This document shows positions 34,758-42,698 of a stretch of DNA of 64,000 bases, piece after piece. Numbering within the stretch: the stretch's first letter is position 1; every line of letters begins with the position of its first letter. The notes under the pieces were generated by a model that was given only the letters and a program-made list of their open reading frames with translations, ran no database searches and had not been told where the DNA came from. The position numbers and the translations under genes were made by a program. Origin of the DNA: an uncultured beta proteobacterium (GTDB lineage Bacteria; Pseudomonadota; Gammaproteobacteria; Burkholderiales; SG8-39); the NCBI GenBank assembly GCA_902826155.1, contig CADEDU010000005.1, positions 78,529-142,528 on the forward strand, given 5' to 3'.

Positions 34758-35525
34758 TTATTTGAACTTCGGCGAGCGTTTCTCGCGCAGCGCCGCCAGT
34801 CCTTCCTTGAGATTGTCCGAGCGCTGACTGGCAACGTACGCCGCCTGGATGGCCGGTGCATCGAGCTGCCCGCGCGCGATCAGATTCAGATGCCGTTTCA
34901 TGCTGCGCACCACGTCGCGCGGCGAGTCGATGAGCGTCTGCACCATGGCGTCGACCTCACGCTGCAGTTCACCCGGATGGACGAGCGCGTCGTAGAAGCC
35001 GAGTTGCTGCATCTGCTCGCACGGCGTGGGCCGGCCGAGCAGGAATAGCCGTTTGGCCGCGGGCAATCCCAGCCGCTCGACGTAGCGGCGCATCGCGCCC
35101 GGGTAGTAGTGCAGCCCGATCTTGGTGGCGGGCATGACGAAGCGCGAGCCGGTCACGCCGACGCGGAAATCGCAGGCGAGTGCGATGTCGGTGGCACCGC
35201 CATAGATGCTGCCGTTCATCGCGGCGATGGTCGGGATGGGCAGATCTTCGATCTGGTCCATCAGGCCGTCCCAGGTCACGCCATGCGGTTCGGTCTGCAG
35301 GTTCACCAGCGCTTCGAGCGTGTAGCCGGAACTGAAGGTCTTGTCGCCGGTGCCGGTGATGACCAGCACGGCCACCTCGGGCGCGCCGGCGACTTGCTGC
35401 AATTGCGCGGCAAGCACGGGCAGATCGCTCGGATCGATCCGATTGTGCTCGCGCGGGCGATTGAACCGCAGCGTTGCGCGCGCGCCGTCGATCGTGAGCA
35501 GCGGGGCGCTGGCCTGATCGGACAT
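34758..35525 (-). CDS. enoyl-CoA hydratase/isomerase family protein
   Basis: 255 aa from ATG 35525. Crotonase landmarks are present: 'ARATLRFNRPREHNRID', 'LVITGTGDKTFSSGYTLEAL' (first oxyanion-hole residue) and 'AAMNGSIYGGATDIALACDFRV' (second oxyanion-hole Gly-Gly). The usual catalytic Glu after GGG is replaced (GGATDIALA), so hydration may be weak and an isomerase, hydrolase or decarboxylase role is possible. Substrate is unknown. It is followed on the same strand, at a 7-bp spacing, by DUF2237, so the two may be an operon. Confidence 0.87.
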   Translation of the reverse strand: MSDQASAPLLTIDGARATLRFNRPREHNRIDPSDLPVLAAQLQQVAGAPEVAVLVITGTGDKTFSSGYTLEALVNLQTEPHGVTWDGLMDQIEDLPIPTIAAMNGSIYGGATDIALACDFRVGVTGSRFVMPATKIGLHYYPGAMRRYVERLGLPAAKRLFLLGRPTPCEQMQQLGFYDALVHPGELQREVDAMVQTLIDSPRDVVRSMKRHLNLIARGQLDAPAIQAAYVASQRSDNLKEGLAALREKRSPKFK

Positions 35526-35532
35526 GCGCGCG

Positions 35533-35916
35533 TCAGTGCAAGTCGAGCGCGTGCTGCTTCAACGCATCGAGCGACACGTACTTGAGCGCACCCTGGTGGG
35601 TCGATTCGAGCACGACCTTCGGTGCCATGCCGGCCTCGAATGCCTCGACCCAGCGCAGCACGTGCAGGCACCAGCGGTCGCCCGCCTTCAGGCCCTTGAA
35701 GCGCAGTTCCGGCCGCGGGGTCGACAAGTCGTTGCCGCGGCTCTTGGAGAATTCCAGGAACTCACTGGTGACTTTGACGCACACGAGATGTGCGACGCCG
35801 TCGGTGCGGTGCGTGGCACAGCTGCCATCGCGGAAGAAGCCGGTGAGCGGGGCATAGCTGCATGCGAGCAGCGAGCCACCGAGGACATTTTTTTCGCTGG
35901 TGAGCGTTTCGGGCAT
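35533..35916 (-). CDS. DUF2237 protein
   Basis: 127 aa from ATG 35916 (MPETLTSEKNVLGG); the frame extends 15 codons further. The family pattern is clear: 'NVLGGSLLACSYAPLTGFFRDGSC', 'HLVCVKVTSEFLEFSKSRGNDLSTP', 'FKGLKAGDRWCLHVLRWVEAFEAGMAPKVVLESTH'. DUF2237 proteins are small soluble proteins of unknown function with conserved cysteines, GND and RWCL motifs. It ends 7 bp before the start of the crotonase gene and diverges from hyuA (110 bp). Confidence 0.85.
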   Translation of the reverse strand: MPETLTSEKNVLGGSLLACSYAPLTGFFRDGSCATHRTDGVAHLVCVKVTSEFLEFSKSRGNDLSTPRPELRFKGLKAGDRWCLHVLRWVEAFEAGMAPKVVLESTHQGALKYVSLDALKQHALDLH

Positions 35917-36026
35917 CGGGTGAGTCGATCGATGAAAGCAGGCGGGCGCGCTATTCTCCATGTCCGGCGCAAAAGCGCCAAGCCAGCGCTGCCCGCACCG
36001 GGCCGGCGCGCAACGCAGACTCGCTC

Positions 36027-38228
36027 ATGTCCAGCAGAACGAACTCGCCGGCGCGCACTGCCGGCACCTCCAGGCAGCCTATCGACTCCTCGATGCAACC
36101 CCCGAACGCCTCCGGGCAATCCTGGCGCATCGGCATCGACACCGGTGGCACGTTCACCGACATCGTCGCCGTCCACGGCGGCACCGGCCGGATGCTCGTC
36201 ACCAAGGTTTCCAGCACTCCGCACAACCCCGCGGTCGGTCTGCTGAACGGCGTGAAGTCGGTGATGGCGTTGGCCGACGAGCCCCTCGAATCGGTGGCCA
36301 CGCTCTCGCACGGCACAACGGTCGCGACCAATGCGCTGCTGCAAGGTGCGATCGACTCGTTGGGCCTGATCGTCACCGAGGGGTTCCGTCACATCCTCGA
36401 GATCGCGCGCCAGGCGGTGCCCGACGGTTATGGCAATTCGTACTTCTGGGTCAAGCCGGAGCGGCTGGTGCCGTTGCATCTGGTGCGCGAAGTCGGCGGC
36501 CGTTTGAATTTCCAGGGCAAGGAATTGCGCAAGCTCGACGAGCAGAGCGTGCGCGAGGCGGCGCGATTCTTCAAACGCGAAGGCATCCGCGCGGTGGGGG
36601 TATGCCTCATCCACGCCTACGCCAACGCGAAGCACGAGCGCCGCGTGCGCGAGATTCTGAAGCGCGAGTATCCCGAGCTTGTGGTGTCGCTGTCGTGCGA
36701 AGTGTTGCCCGAGTATCGCGAGTACGAGCGTGCGATCACCACGCTGGTCGATGCGTTCGTCAAGCCGCACATGAGCGTGTACCTGCGCCGCATCAAGGAC
36801 GAGCTGGGCCCAAAGCTTGGCGCCCGGCCGTTCCTTGTGATGCAATCTTCCGGCGGCGTGATCAGCGCCGAACAGGTCGTGGGTAAGCCGATCACCACCG
36901 CGTTGTCGGGGCCGGCCGCCGGTGCGCTCGGCTGCTCGGTGGTCGCGAAGCTCGCCGGTTTCGACAACGTGGTCACGCTCGATGCGGGCGGGACGTCCAC
37001 CGACATCTGCCTGATCGAAGGGGGCCATCCGCACATCACCAACGGCTCGTCGATCGGTGCGTTCCCGGTGCGCATTCCGATGATCGACATCGAGACCATC
37101 GGCACCGGCGGAGGCTCGATCGCGTGGATCTCGCGCGAAGGCCATCTGAAGGTCGGACCGAAGAGCGCGGGCGCGGTGCCCGGGCCGATGTGCTATCCCA
37201 ACGGCGGCGATCAACCGACGATCACCGACGCGAATCTGGTGCTCGGGCGCATCCCGCCGGCGCTGATCGGCGGGGGCATCAAGCTCGATGCCGACCGATC
37301 GCGCGCCGGCATCGAGGCACTGGGCCGGAAGCTCGACAAGCGCATGAGCGTGGAGCAACTGGCCGCGGGCATCATCGAGATCGCCAACTGGAGTCAGGCC
37401 AACTGCATCCGGCAGATGACGATCCAGAAGGGCATCGACCCGCGTCGATTCGCGCTGCTGTCGTTCGGTGGTGCAGGGCCGGCACAATCGCCCGCGGTGA
37501 TGCGGCTGCTGGGCATGGCCGGGTGCATCGTGCCGTTCAATCCGGGCAACCTCTCGGCGTTCGGGCTGCTCGCGGTCGACTGGCGCACCGATCACATCGC
37601 CACGCGCGTCACGCATGAAGACGCGATCGACGTGGCGCAACTCGCCGCGACCTACGAGCGTCTCGAGCGCGAGGCGATCGAGACGCTCGCGCGCGATGGC
37701 ATCGACCCGGCCCGTTGCCGCACCGTGCGCGAAGCCGACGTGCGCTACGTCGGTCAATCGATGGAGGTGCGCGTTGCCGCACCGGCAGGGCCGATCGATG
37801 CGCGCTTCGTGCAAACGCTCATCGCCAGTTTCCACGCGGCACATCGCAAAGCGTTCGGCTATGACTATCAAGGCCGAGTGGCACGCGAAGGAGGCCCCCG
37901 GATCGGTGGCCAGCGCGTTGAACTGGTCAACTTCGTGGTGTCGGGGTTCGGTGTGATCGAGCGGCCGGCGCTGCCCAAGCTCGAACCCCGGCCCGGCGTG
38001 ATCGCCGCGCGCAAGGCGGTGCGGCCGGTCTATTTCGATGAGCGCTGGATCGACACGCCGATCTACGACCGCGCCGTCCTGCCGGCGGGCCACCGGCTCG
38101 AAGGCCCGTGCGTGGTCGAGGAGTTCGGCTCGACCACCGTGGTGTGGCCGGGGCAATGGCTGGAAGTCGATGCGCACGGGATCATGCTGGTGCGCGAGAA
38201 GGTGACCGATATCGGAGCACGGCAATGA
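36027..38228 (+). CDS. hyuA: hydantoinase/oxoprolinase, A-type subunit
   Basis: 733 aa from ATG 36027; an in-frame ATG at 36093 could be the true start because conserved sequence begins only at 'WRIGIDTGGTFTDIVAV'. This actin-like ATPase fold has phosphate loops 'DTGGTFTD' and 'LDAGGTSTDICLI', plus 'ATLSHGTTVATNALLQ' and 'ALSGPAAGALG'. Relatives use ATP to open 5-oxoproline, N-methylhydantoin or related rings, or serve as acetone carboxylase beta subunit. Which substrate applies here cannot be read. Its stop overlaps the next gene (ATGA), so A and B are translated together. Confidence 0.9.
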   Translation: MSSRTNSPARTAGTSRQPIDSSMQPPNASGQSWRIGIDTGGTFTDIVAVHGGTGRMLVTKVSSTPHNPAVGLLNGVKSVMALADEPLESVATLSHGTTVATNALLQGAIDSLGLIVTEGFRHILEIARQAVPDGYGNSYFWVKPERLVPLHLVREVGGRLNFQGKELRKLDEQSVREAARFFKREGIRAVGVCLIHAYANAKHERRVREILKREYPELVVSLSCEVLPEYREYERAITTLVDAFVKPHMSVYLRRIKDELGPKLGARPFLVMQSSGGVISAEQVVGKPITTALSGPAAGALGCSVVAKLAGFDNVVTLDAGGTSTDICLIEGGHPHITNGSSIGAFPVRIPMIDIETIGTGGGSIAWISREGHLKVGPKSAGAVPGPMCYPNGGDQPTITDANLVLGRIPPALIGGGIKLDADRSRAGIEALGRKLDKRMSVEQLAAGIIEIANWSQANCIRQMTIQKGIDPRRFALLSFGGAGPAQSPAVMRLLGMAGCIVPFNPGNLSAFGLLAVDWRTDHIATRVTHEDAIDVAQLAATYERLEREAIETLARDGIDPARCRTVREADVRYVGQSMEVRVAAPAGPIDARFVQTLIASFHAAHRKAFGYDYQGRVAREGGPRIGGQRVELVNFVVSGFGVIERPALPKLEPRPGVIAARKAVRPVYFDERWIDTPIYDRAVLPAGHRLEGPCVVEEFGSTTVVWPGQWLEVDAHGIMLVREKVTDIGARQ

Positions 38229-40165
38229 GCGCAGGCACGATGACCAAACCCTGGCCGGTTCCGCCGGTGCGACGCAAGCTCAAGGACGTCGACCCGATCG
38301 TGCTGCAGATCGTCGAGGGCACGATCAACTCGATCGAGCGCGAGATCGAAATCGCGATCGAGCGCACCTCGCGCTCACCGATGATCCGCGAGGCGCACGA
38401 CTACCGCGTCGGCCTGTTCGACCGCTATTGCCGCAAGCTCACCGGGCGCTCGTATTCGGCGATGCCAAACGCCGTGGTGCGCGACTATCCGCCCGAGACG
38501 ATGAAGCCGGGCGACGTGTTCCTGATGAACGACACGTACCTCACCGAAGGCTCGATTGGCCATCTGCCTGACGTGTGTTCGACCGTGCCGGTGTTCCACG
38601 ACGGCGAAGTGGTGGCGTACATCCAGGCGTTCGGCCATCACGACGACATCGGCGGGCGCGTGCCCGGTTCGATGCCGGGCACCGCGGTGTCGGTGTTCGA
38701 GGAAGGCCTGGCGATCCCGCCGATCAGGATCTACAGCGAAGGCAAGCGCAACGACGACGCGTTCAAGATCGTCCGGCGCAATACCCGCGTGCCCGAGATG
38801 CTCGAAGCCGATCTCGACTCGGAGATGCAGGCGATCATGATGGGCGCGCAGCGCATGAGCGAGTTGTTCGTGCGCTTCGGCACCGATACGGTCGAGGCGT
38901 GCTTCCAGGCCATCCTCGACAAGTGCATGCGTATCTATCGCGACGAGCTGCTGCCGAAGATTCCCGACGGCACCTTCGCCTGGGAAGATTACGTCGAGCA
39001 CGACGGCGTCACCGATCCCAAGCTGCACAAACTTGCGCTCAAGATGACGAAGAAGGGCGGCAAGATCATTCTCGATTTCAACGGCACCGATCCGCAATCG
39101 AGCGGACCGATCAACTGGCCGGCCGACTACGCCGACGGTGCGTTTCTGGTGAAGTGGATCGCGCCGGTCCTGCGCAACCTCGCCGACACGCCCGAACGCG
39201 CCGCCGAGATCAGCGTCAACGAAGGCGTCTGCGAAGTGTTCGACGTCGTGTTTCCGCCGAAGGGCACGCTCATCACACCGGAATGGCCTGCGGCCACCAA
39301 CGCGCGCTCGTTCGTGCTGTTGCGTTCGCTCGGTCTGCTCGCTGGCGTGGTAGCCACGGCCAACGGCGGCGAGATGCCGGCCGATCAGGAAACCATCCGA
39401 TACACCGGCTTCTACGGCAAGGACCGGCAAGGCAAGTCGTTCCTGTCGCGCGAGGTGCTGGGCGGCGGATCGGGCGGGCGCTACTACGCCGACGGCAACG
39501 ACGCGATCCATATCGTGCCTGACTCGCGCAACCAGCCAGCCGAATTCACCGAAAACCGCTTTCCGATCATCGTCGAGAAGCTCGCCCTGGCCACTGACTC
39601 GGGCGGCGCCGGCAAACGTCGCGGCGGGCTCGGCTACGAGAAGCACTATCGCGTGCTCGTCGACTGCCACACCATCGTGACCGCCGACCGCGTGCGCCTG
39701 GGCTGCTACGGCCTGAACGGCGGCAAGGCCGGCAAGCCGTTCTGCGTCACGGTCGATCTGTACGGCAAGGCGAAAGACCTCGGTGGGCTGGTCGACGGCG
39801 AACCGCTCGAGGCGGGCCAGGTGATGCGCGTGTTCACCACCGGCGGCGGCGGCTGGGGCGATCCGCTCGAGCGCGAACTCGAACTGGTCGTGCTCGATGT
39901 GCGCCAGGGCAAGGTCTCTGCGACCGCCGCACGCAAGGACTACGGCGTGGCGTTCAAGCGCTCACGATCGGCCGACGAGCTTGTCGTCGACGAGAAGGCC
40001 ACGGTGGCGTTGCGCGCGAAGTTGCGCAAGGCGCGCCCGAAGCGCCTGCCGATGATCGATCGCGGGCCGGGGTATGAGAAGTTGGCGGGCAGAAAACCGC
40101 AGCAGGCGAAACGCGCGAATCAAACAAAACGAGCGAAGCAACAATCAAAGCAACGAGCGCGTTAG
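38225..40165 (+). CDS. hyuB: hydantoinase/oxoprolinase, B-type subunit
   Basis: 646 aa from ATG 38225. 'DPIVLQIVEGTINSIEREIEIAIERTSRSPMIREAHDYRVGLFD' and 'GDVFLMNDTYLTEGSIGHLPDV' are the typical HyuB opening, with 'AFGHHDDIGGRVPGSMPG' as the probable metal-binding block. 'SGGAGKRRGGLGYEKHYRVL' and 'GGGGWGDPLERE' close the family region. It is the catalytic partner of HyuA in ATP-driven amide/ring cleavage. The last 40 residues are Lys/Arg/Gln-rich and look unconserved. Confidence 0.9.
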   Translation: MSAGTMTKPWPVPPVRRKLKDVDPIVLQIVEGTINSIEREIEIAIERTSRSPMIREAHDYRVGLFDRYCRKLTGRSYSAMPNAVVRDYPPETMKPGDVFLMNDTYLTEGSIGHLPDVCSTVPVFHDGEVVAYIQAFGHHDDIGGRVPGSMPGTAVSVFEEGLAIPPIRIYSEGKRNDDAFKIVRRNTRVPEMLEADLDSEMQAIMMGAQRMSELFVRFGTDTVEACFQAILDKCMRIYRDELLPKIPDGTFAWEDYVEHDGVTDPKLHKLALKMTKKGGKIILDFNGTDPQSSGPINWPADYADGAFLVKWIAPVLRNLADTPERAAEISVNEGVCEVFDVVFPPKGTLITPEWPAATNARSFVLLRSLGLLAGVVATANGGEMPADQETIRYTGFYGKDRQGKSFLSREVLGGGSGGRYYADGNDAIHIVPDSRNQPAEFTENRFPIIVEKLALATDSGGAGKRRGGLGYEKHYRVLVDCHTIVTADRVRLGCYGLNGGKAGKPFCVTVDLYGKAKDLGGLVDGEPLEAGQVMRVFTTGGGGWGDPLERELELVVLDVRQGKVSATAARKDYGVAFKRSRSADELVVDEKATVALRAKLRKARPKRLPMIDRGPGYEKLAGRKPQQAKRANQTKRAKQQSKQRAR

Positions 40166-40256
40166 CCCTTTAGCGAATCCGGTTGCGCACGCCCGGGGCG
40201 GGATGCGCCTGAACGCAGGCGCAAAGATTCTTCGACTCCACCAGCAAATCGCCGCG

Positions 40257-40724
40257 TCACAGATCCGCCAGCGCCAGGCAGAACGCCACGGCCGCTGCGA
40301 TCGACGCAAGCGTGCGCAGGTGATTCCAAGCGGTCCACTCACGCAGATATCGCTGCCATAGAGCTGCACTGCCTTGCGCGCGAGGATCGAGCGCCGCGAG
40401 GGCGTTGTTGCGGGGCACGTTGCACACGATCGTCACCAGCAGCGCGCCGATCAGATACGCAAGCGCTCCGGCAAGTGCGTAGCCGCCTGCTGCGATCCAC
40501 TTTGCGAGCACCGCGACCACCAGCGCAACGCTCACCAGCGCCGTGCCGAGGAACACGCCGAGGAACAGCGGATTGACGATCGTCAGGTTGACCGCCTGCA
40601 TCGCGGCGATGCCTTCATGCGCGGGCAGGCGCGCGAGCGCCCGCATCACCGCGACCGAGAACACGAAGAACACACCGGCCATCATGCCGCTGCCGATCGC
40701 GGCGGCTAGCGTCAGCGTGAACAT
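40257..40724 (-). CDS. DUF1772 (anthrone oxygenase-like) membrane protein
   Basis: 155 aa from ATG 40724. Four hydrophobic helices: 'LTLAAAIGSGMMAGVFFVFSVAVM', 'NPLFLGVFLGTALVSVALVVAVLA', 'YALAGALAYLIGALLVTIVCNVPRNNAL' and 'LRTLASIAAAVAFCLAL'. The NVPRNNAL motif and the W..YLREWTAWNHLR segment are diagnostic of DUF1772. Some members resemble fungal anthrone oxygenase but most are uncharacterised. It lies 18 bp after the response regulator on the same strand. Confidence 0.85.
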   Translation of the reverse strand: MFTLTLAAAIGSGMMAGVFFVFSVAVMRALARLPAHEGIAAMQAVNLTIVNPLFLGVFLGTALVSVALVVAVLAKWIAAGGYALAGALAYLIGALLVTIVCNVPRNNALAALDPRAQGSAALWQRYLREWTAWNHLRTLASIAAAVAFCLALADL

Positions 40725-40742
40725 CGATCAGCGCACCACAGC

Positions 40743-41480
40743 TCAGCGCACGATGTCGACGGCCACCGTGAACACATACCCCTCGCCGCGCTCGGTCCTG
40801 ATGAACGACGCGTGCTCGGGATCGTGCTGGAGCTTGCGCCGCAGCCGCGCGATCTGCACGTCGATCGCCCGGTCGTACACTTCGGCGTTGTGCAGGCGCG
40901 ATTGCGTGAGCAGCTGATCGCGCGTGAGCACGCGTTGCGCCGCGGTGAGGAACGCAACCAGCAGCCGGAACTCGCCGTTGGTGATGCTGACTTCGTCGCC
41001 CGCCGGGTTCTTGAGTTTGCGCAGGCGCACGTTCAACTCCCAGCCGGAGAACCGGTACGCGCGCACCTTCGCTACTTCATCGGCAACGGTCATCGCCGCT
41101 TTCGAGCGGCGCAGCAGCGCGCGGATGCGAGCCAGCAATTCGCGCGTGCTGAACGGTTTGGTGAGGTAGTCGTCGGCGCCCAGTTCCAGGCCCATGACGC
41201 GATCGGCCTCATCGATACGACCAGTGAGCATCAAGATCGGAATCGACGATTCCTCGCGCAGCCGGCGCGCGATCTGCATGCCGTCTTCGCCGGGCAGGCG
41301 CAGGTCGAGCACCACCAGGTCGACCGTATCGCGCGCCAGTGCGGCAGTGAGTTCCTTGCCGTTGGCGACCGTGGTCACGCGCAGGTCGTTTTCGGCGAGA
41401 TAGTCGGCCACCACCTCGCGGATCGCAGGATCGTCGTCGAGCGCGACGACGTGGGGAAGAATCGGCGGCGTCATGTCCAT
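40743..41480 (-). CDS. OmpR-family response regulator
   Basis: 245 aa from ATG 41480 (another Met at 41474). The receiver domain has an acidic pocket 'ALDDDPAIREV', phospho-acceptor D59 in 'DLVVLDLRLPGEDG', Thr in 'ILMLTGRIDEADR' and Lys in 'DDYLTKPFSTREL'. The C-terminal winged helix includes 'NGEFRLLVAFLTAAQRVLTRDQLL' and 'DRAIDVQIARLRRKLQHDPEHASFIRTERGEGY'. It is a DNA-binding regulator. No cognate kinase is adjacent in the same operon; the hybrid kinase 1.2 kb away on the other strand is a possible partner, but it carries its own receiver. Confidence 0.93.
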   Translation of the reverse strand: MDMTPPILPHVVALDDDPAIREVVADYLAENDLRVTTVANGKELTAALARDTVDLVVLDLRLPGEDGMQIARRLREESSIPILMLTGRIDEADRVMGLELGADDYLTKPFSTRELLARIRALLRRSKAAMTVADEVAKVRAYRFSGWELNVRLRKLKNPAGDEVSITNGEFRLLVAFLTAAQRVLTRDQLLTQSRLHNAEVYDRAIDVQIARLRRKLQHDPEHASFIRTERGEGYVFTVAVDIVR

Positions 41481-41775
41481 CGCACGGCTTTCGAAGCTGG
41501 AAGGAGCATCACTGCGGAGGCACGGCGGCGCGCCGCAGGTGACGGTGGATGACTGCTCGGCAGCGGCCGGGGATTCCAGGAATCGACCCAATGAGCCCGG
41601 ACGTTCCGTGACAAAGGTAACACCGCTTGCCCGCAGCCGGGGAGGGGGCGAGCGTTTCAATCGACATCGATCGCGCTCATCGGGCCATCGGTGGACAGCG
41701 TATGGGATCCACCGTGCGCGGCCACGGCATTTCGGCCCTGCTCAATCCGCTCATCCATCGCCGAGGATCCGCCCC

Positions 41776-42177
41776 ATGCCTAACACCGATGCGCAAGGTC
41801 TTGCTCTGAGCGGCGCGACCGGTCAGAGCCTTGCTCAACTCAACGTCGCGCTGCATCAACTGCGCTGCTACATCGGCGACCCGGTGGCAACCGGGGACGC
41901 CGCGCTCGCTCACAGCCCTGATCTCGTCATGGGACACGTGCTGCGCCCGATCCGGCATCGCTCGCACCGGTTCGGCGGCAGCCACGCGCAGCGCGATCTG
42001 CTCGATCTCACCCTGCTCGAGTCGGCGATCCGTTCCGGTGAGCCAAGCCTCGCGCAGGCGTTCGCCGCTGAACGCCTCGCGCTCAAACCGCACAGTCCGC
42101 TCGCGCGCTTGTACATCGAACGCAGCGTTGCCACGGGCGGCATGACCCGGTCGCACCCGCTTGAATGTGTCGATTGA
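41776..42177 (+). CDS. short protein resembling the N-terminus of a TPR-family protein
   Basis: 133 aa from ATG 41776. 'SLAQLNVALHQLRCYIGDPVATGDAALAHSPDLVMGHVLR' matches the opening of a family of about 450-residue TPR proteins ('...YxGDPxAxxDxAlaxxPdFvMGH...'). The remainder ('LDLTLLESAIRSGEPSLAQAFAAERLALKPHSPLARLYIERS') could be one further helical repeat. The rest of the family length is missing, so this is either a truncated remnant or a short paralogue. The 295 bp upstream, shared with the divergent regulator, contain no other gene. Confidence 0.6.
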   Translation: MPNTDAQGLALSGATGQSLAQLNVALHQLRCYIGDPVATGDAALAHSPDLVMGHVLRPIRHRSHRFGGSHAQRDLLDLTLLESAIRSGEPSLAQAFAAERLALKPHSPLARLYIERSVATGGMTRSHPLECVD

Positions 42178-42261
42178 AATGTCCACCACCTACCGCGCAA
42201 CTGGCGGGAAACCCGCGGCGCGGAACATCATCCTCATCGCAGTCTGCCGCAAGGTCACCCC

Positions 42262-42465
42262 ATGAAACGTCTGCCCGTTGCCTCGATCGTTCTGCTCGCC
42301 ACCTTCACGCTTGCCCATGTAGTCCGTGCCGACGTGCTGCAACCCGAAGGCGAGATGCCCACCTGCGAAATTCCCGGGATCACCGCGCCGCGCGATCGCG
42401 CCGTGTCGCTGGAGTCGATCGTGGGCGTCAGGGTCAGCGCCGAGCCGTCTCGGCCCAACTGCTAG
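42262..42465 (+). CDS. small secreted protein, 67 aa
   Basis: ATG 42262 opens a clear signal peptide ('LPVASIVLLATFTLAHVVRA' then D). The mature peptide is only about 43 residues, with two cysteines ('PTCEIPG' and the C-terminal 'RPNC') that could pair in the periplasm. No family is recognised. It lies 85 bp after the TPR-like ORF and 11 bp before the next small ORF. Confidence 0.6.
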   Translation: MKRLPVASIVLLATFTLAHVVRADVLQPEGEMPTCEIPGITAPRDRAVSLESIVGVRVSAEPSRPNC

Positions 42466-42475
42466 GGGGCCGATC

Positions 42476-42622
42476 ATGATGCGCGACGTCGTGTGGGGAT
42501 GGCTCGGATCGCTGGTGATCCTGATCGCACTGCTCACGTGGATCGGTGAACTCGACCCGCTGTTCGCACCGATCCCTTCGGCGGTGCACGCGGCGGGGCA
42601 AGCCGATGTGCCGCCGCTGTAG
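42476..42622 (+). CDS. small single-pass membrane protein, 48 aa
   Basis: ATG 42476 (Met-Met start), after AGGGGGCC a few bases upstream. A single hydrophobic helix 'VVWGWLGSLVILIALLTWIG' spans residues about 5-24, followed by a Pro/Ala-rich tail outside. No family is recognised. It probably shares a transcript with the small secreted protein just before it. A longer frame back to 42326 overlaps that protein and is rejected. Confidence 0.5.
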   Translation: MMRDVVWGWLGSLVILIALLTWIGELDPLFAPIPSAVHAAGQADVPPL

Positions 42623-42698
42623 CAGCGAAGCGCCGGCTCGGTCGGCGCATTCGTTGCAATTAGACTGACAACGACAACAGGATCGAGGAGGTCGACCG

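Noticed and set aside
35688..38225. 845-codon minus-strand frame opposite hyuA
   Set aside because: Shadow of hyuA, which has family motifs along its full length.
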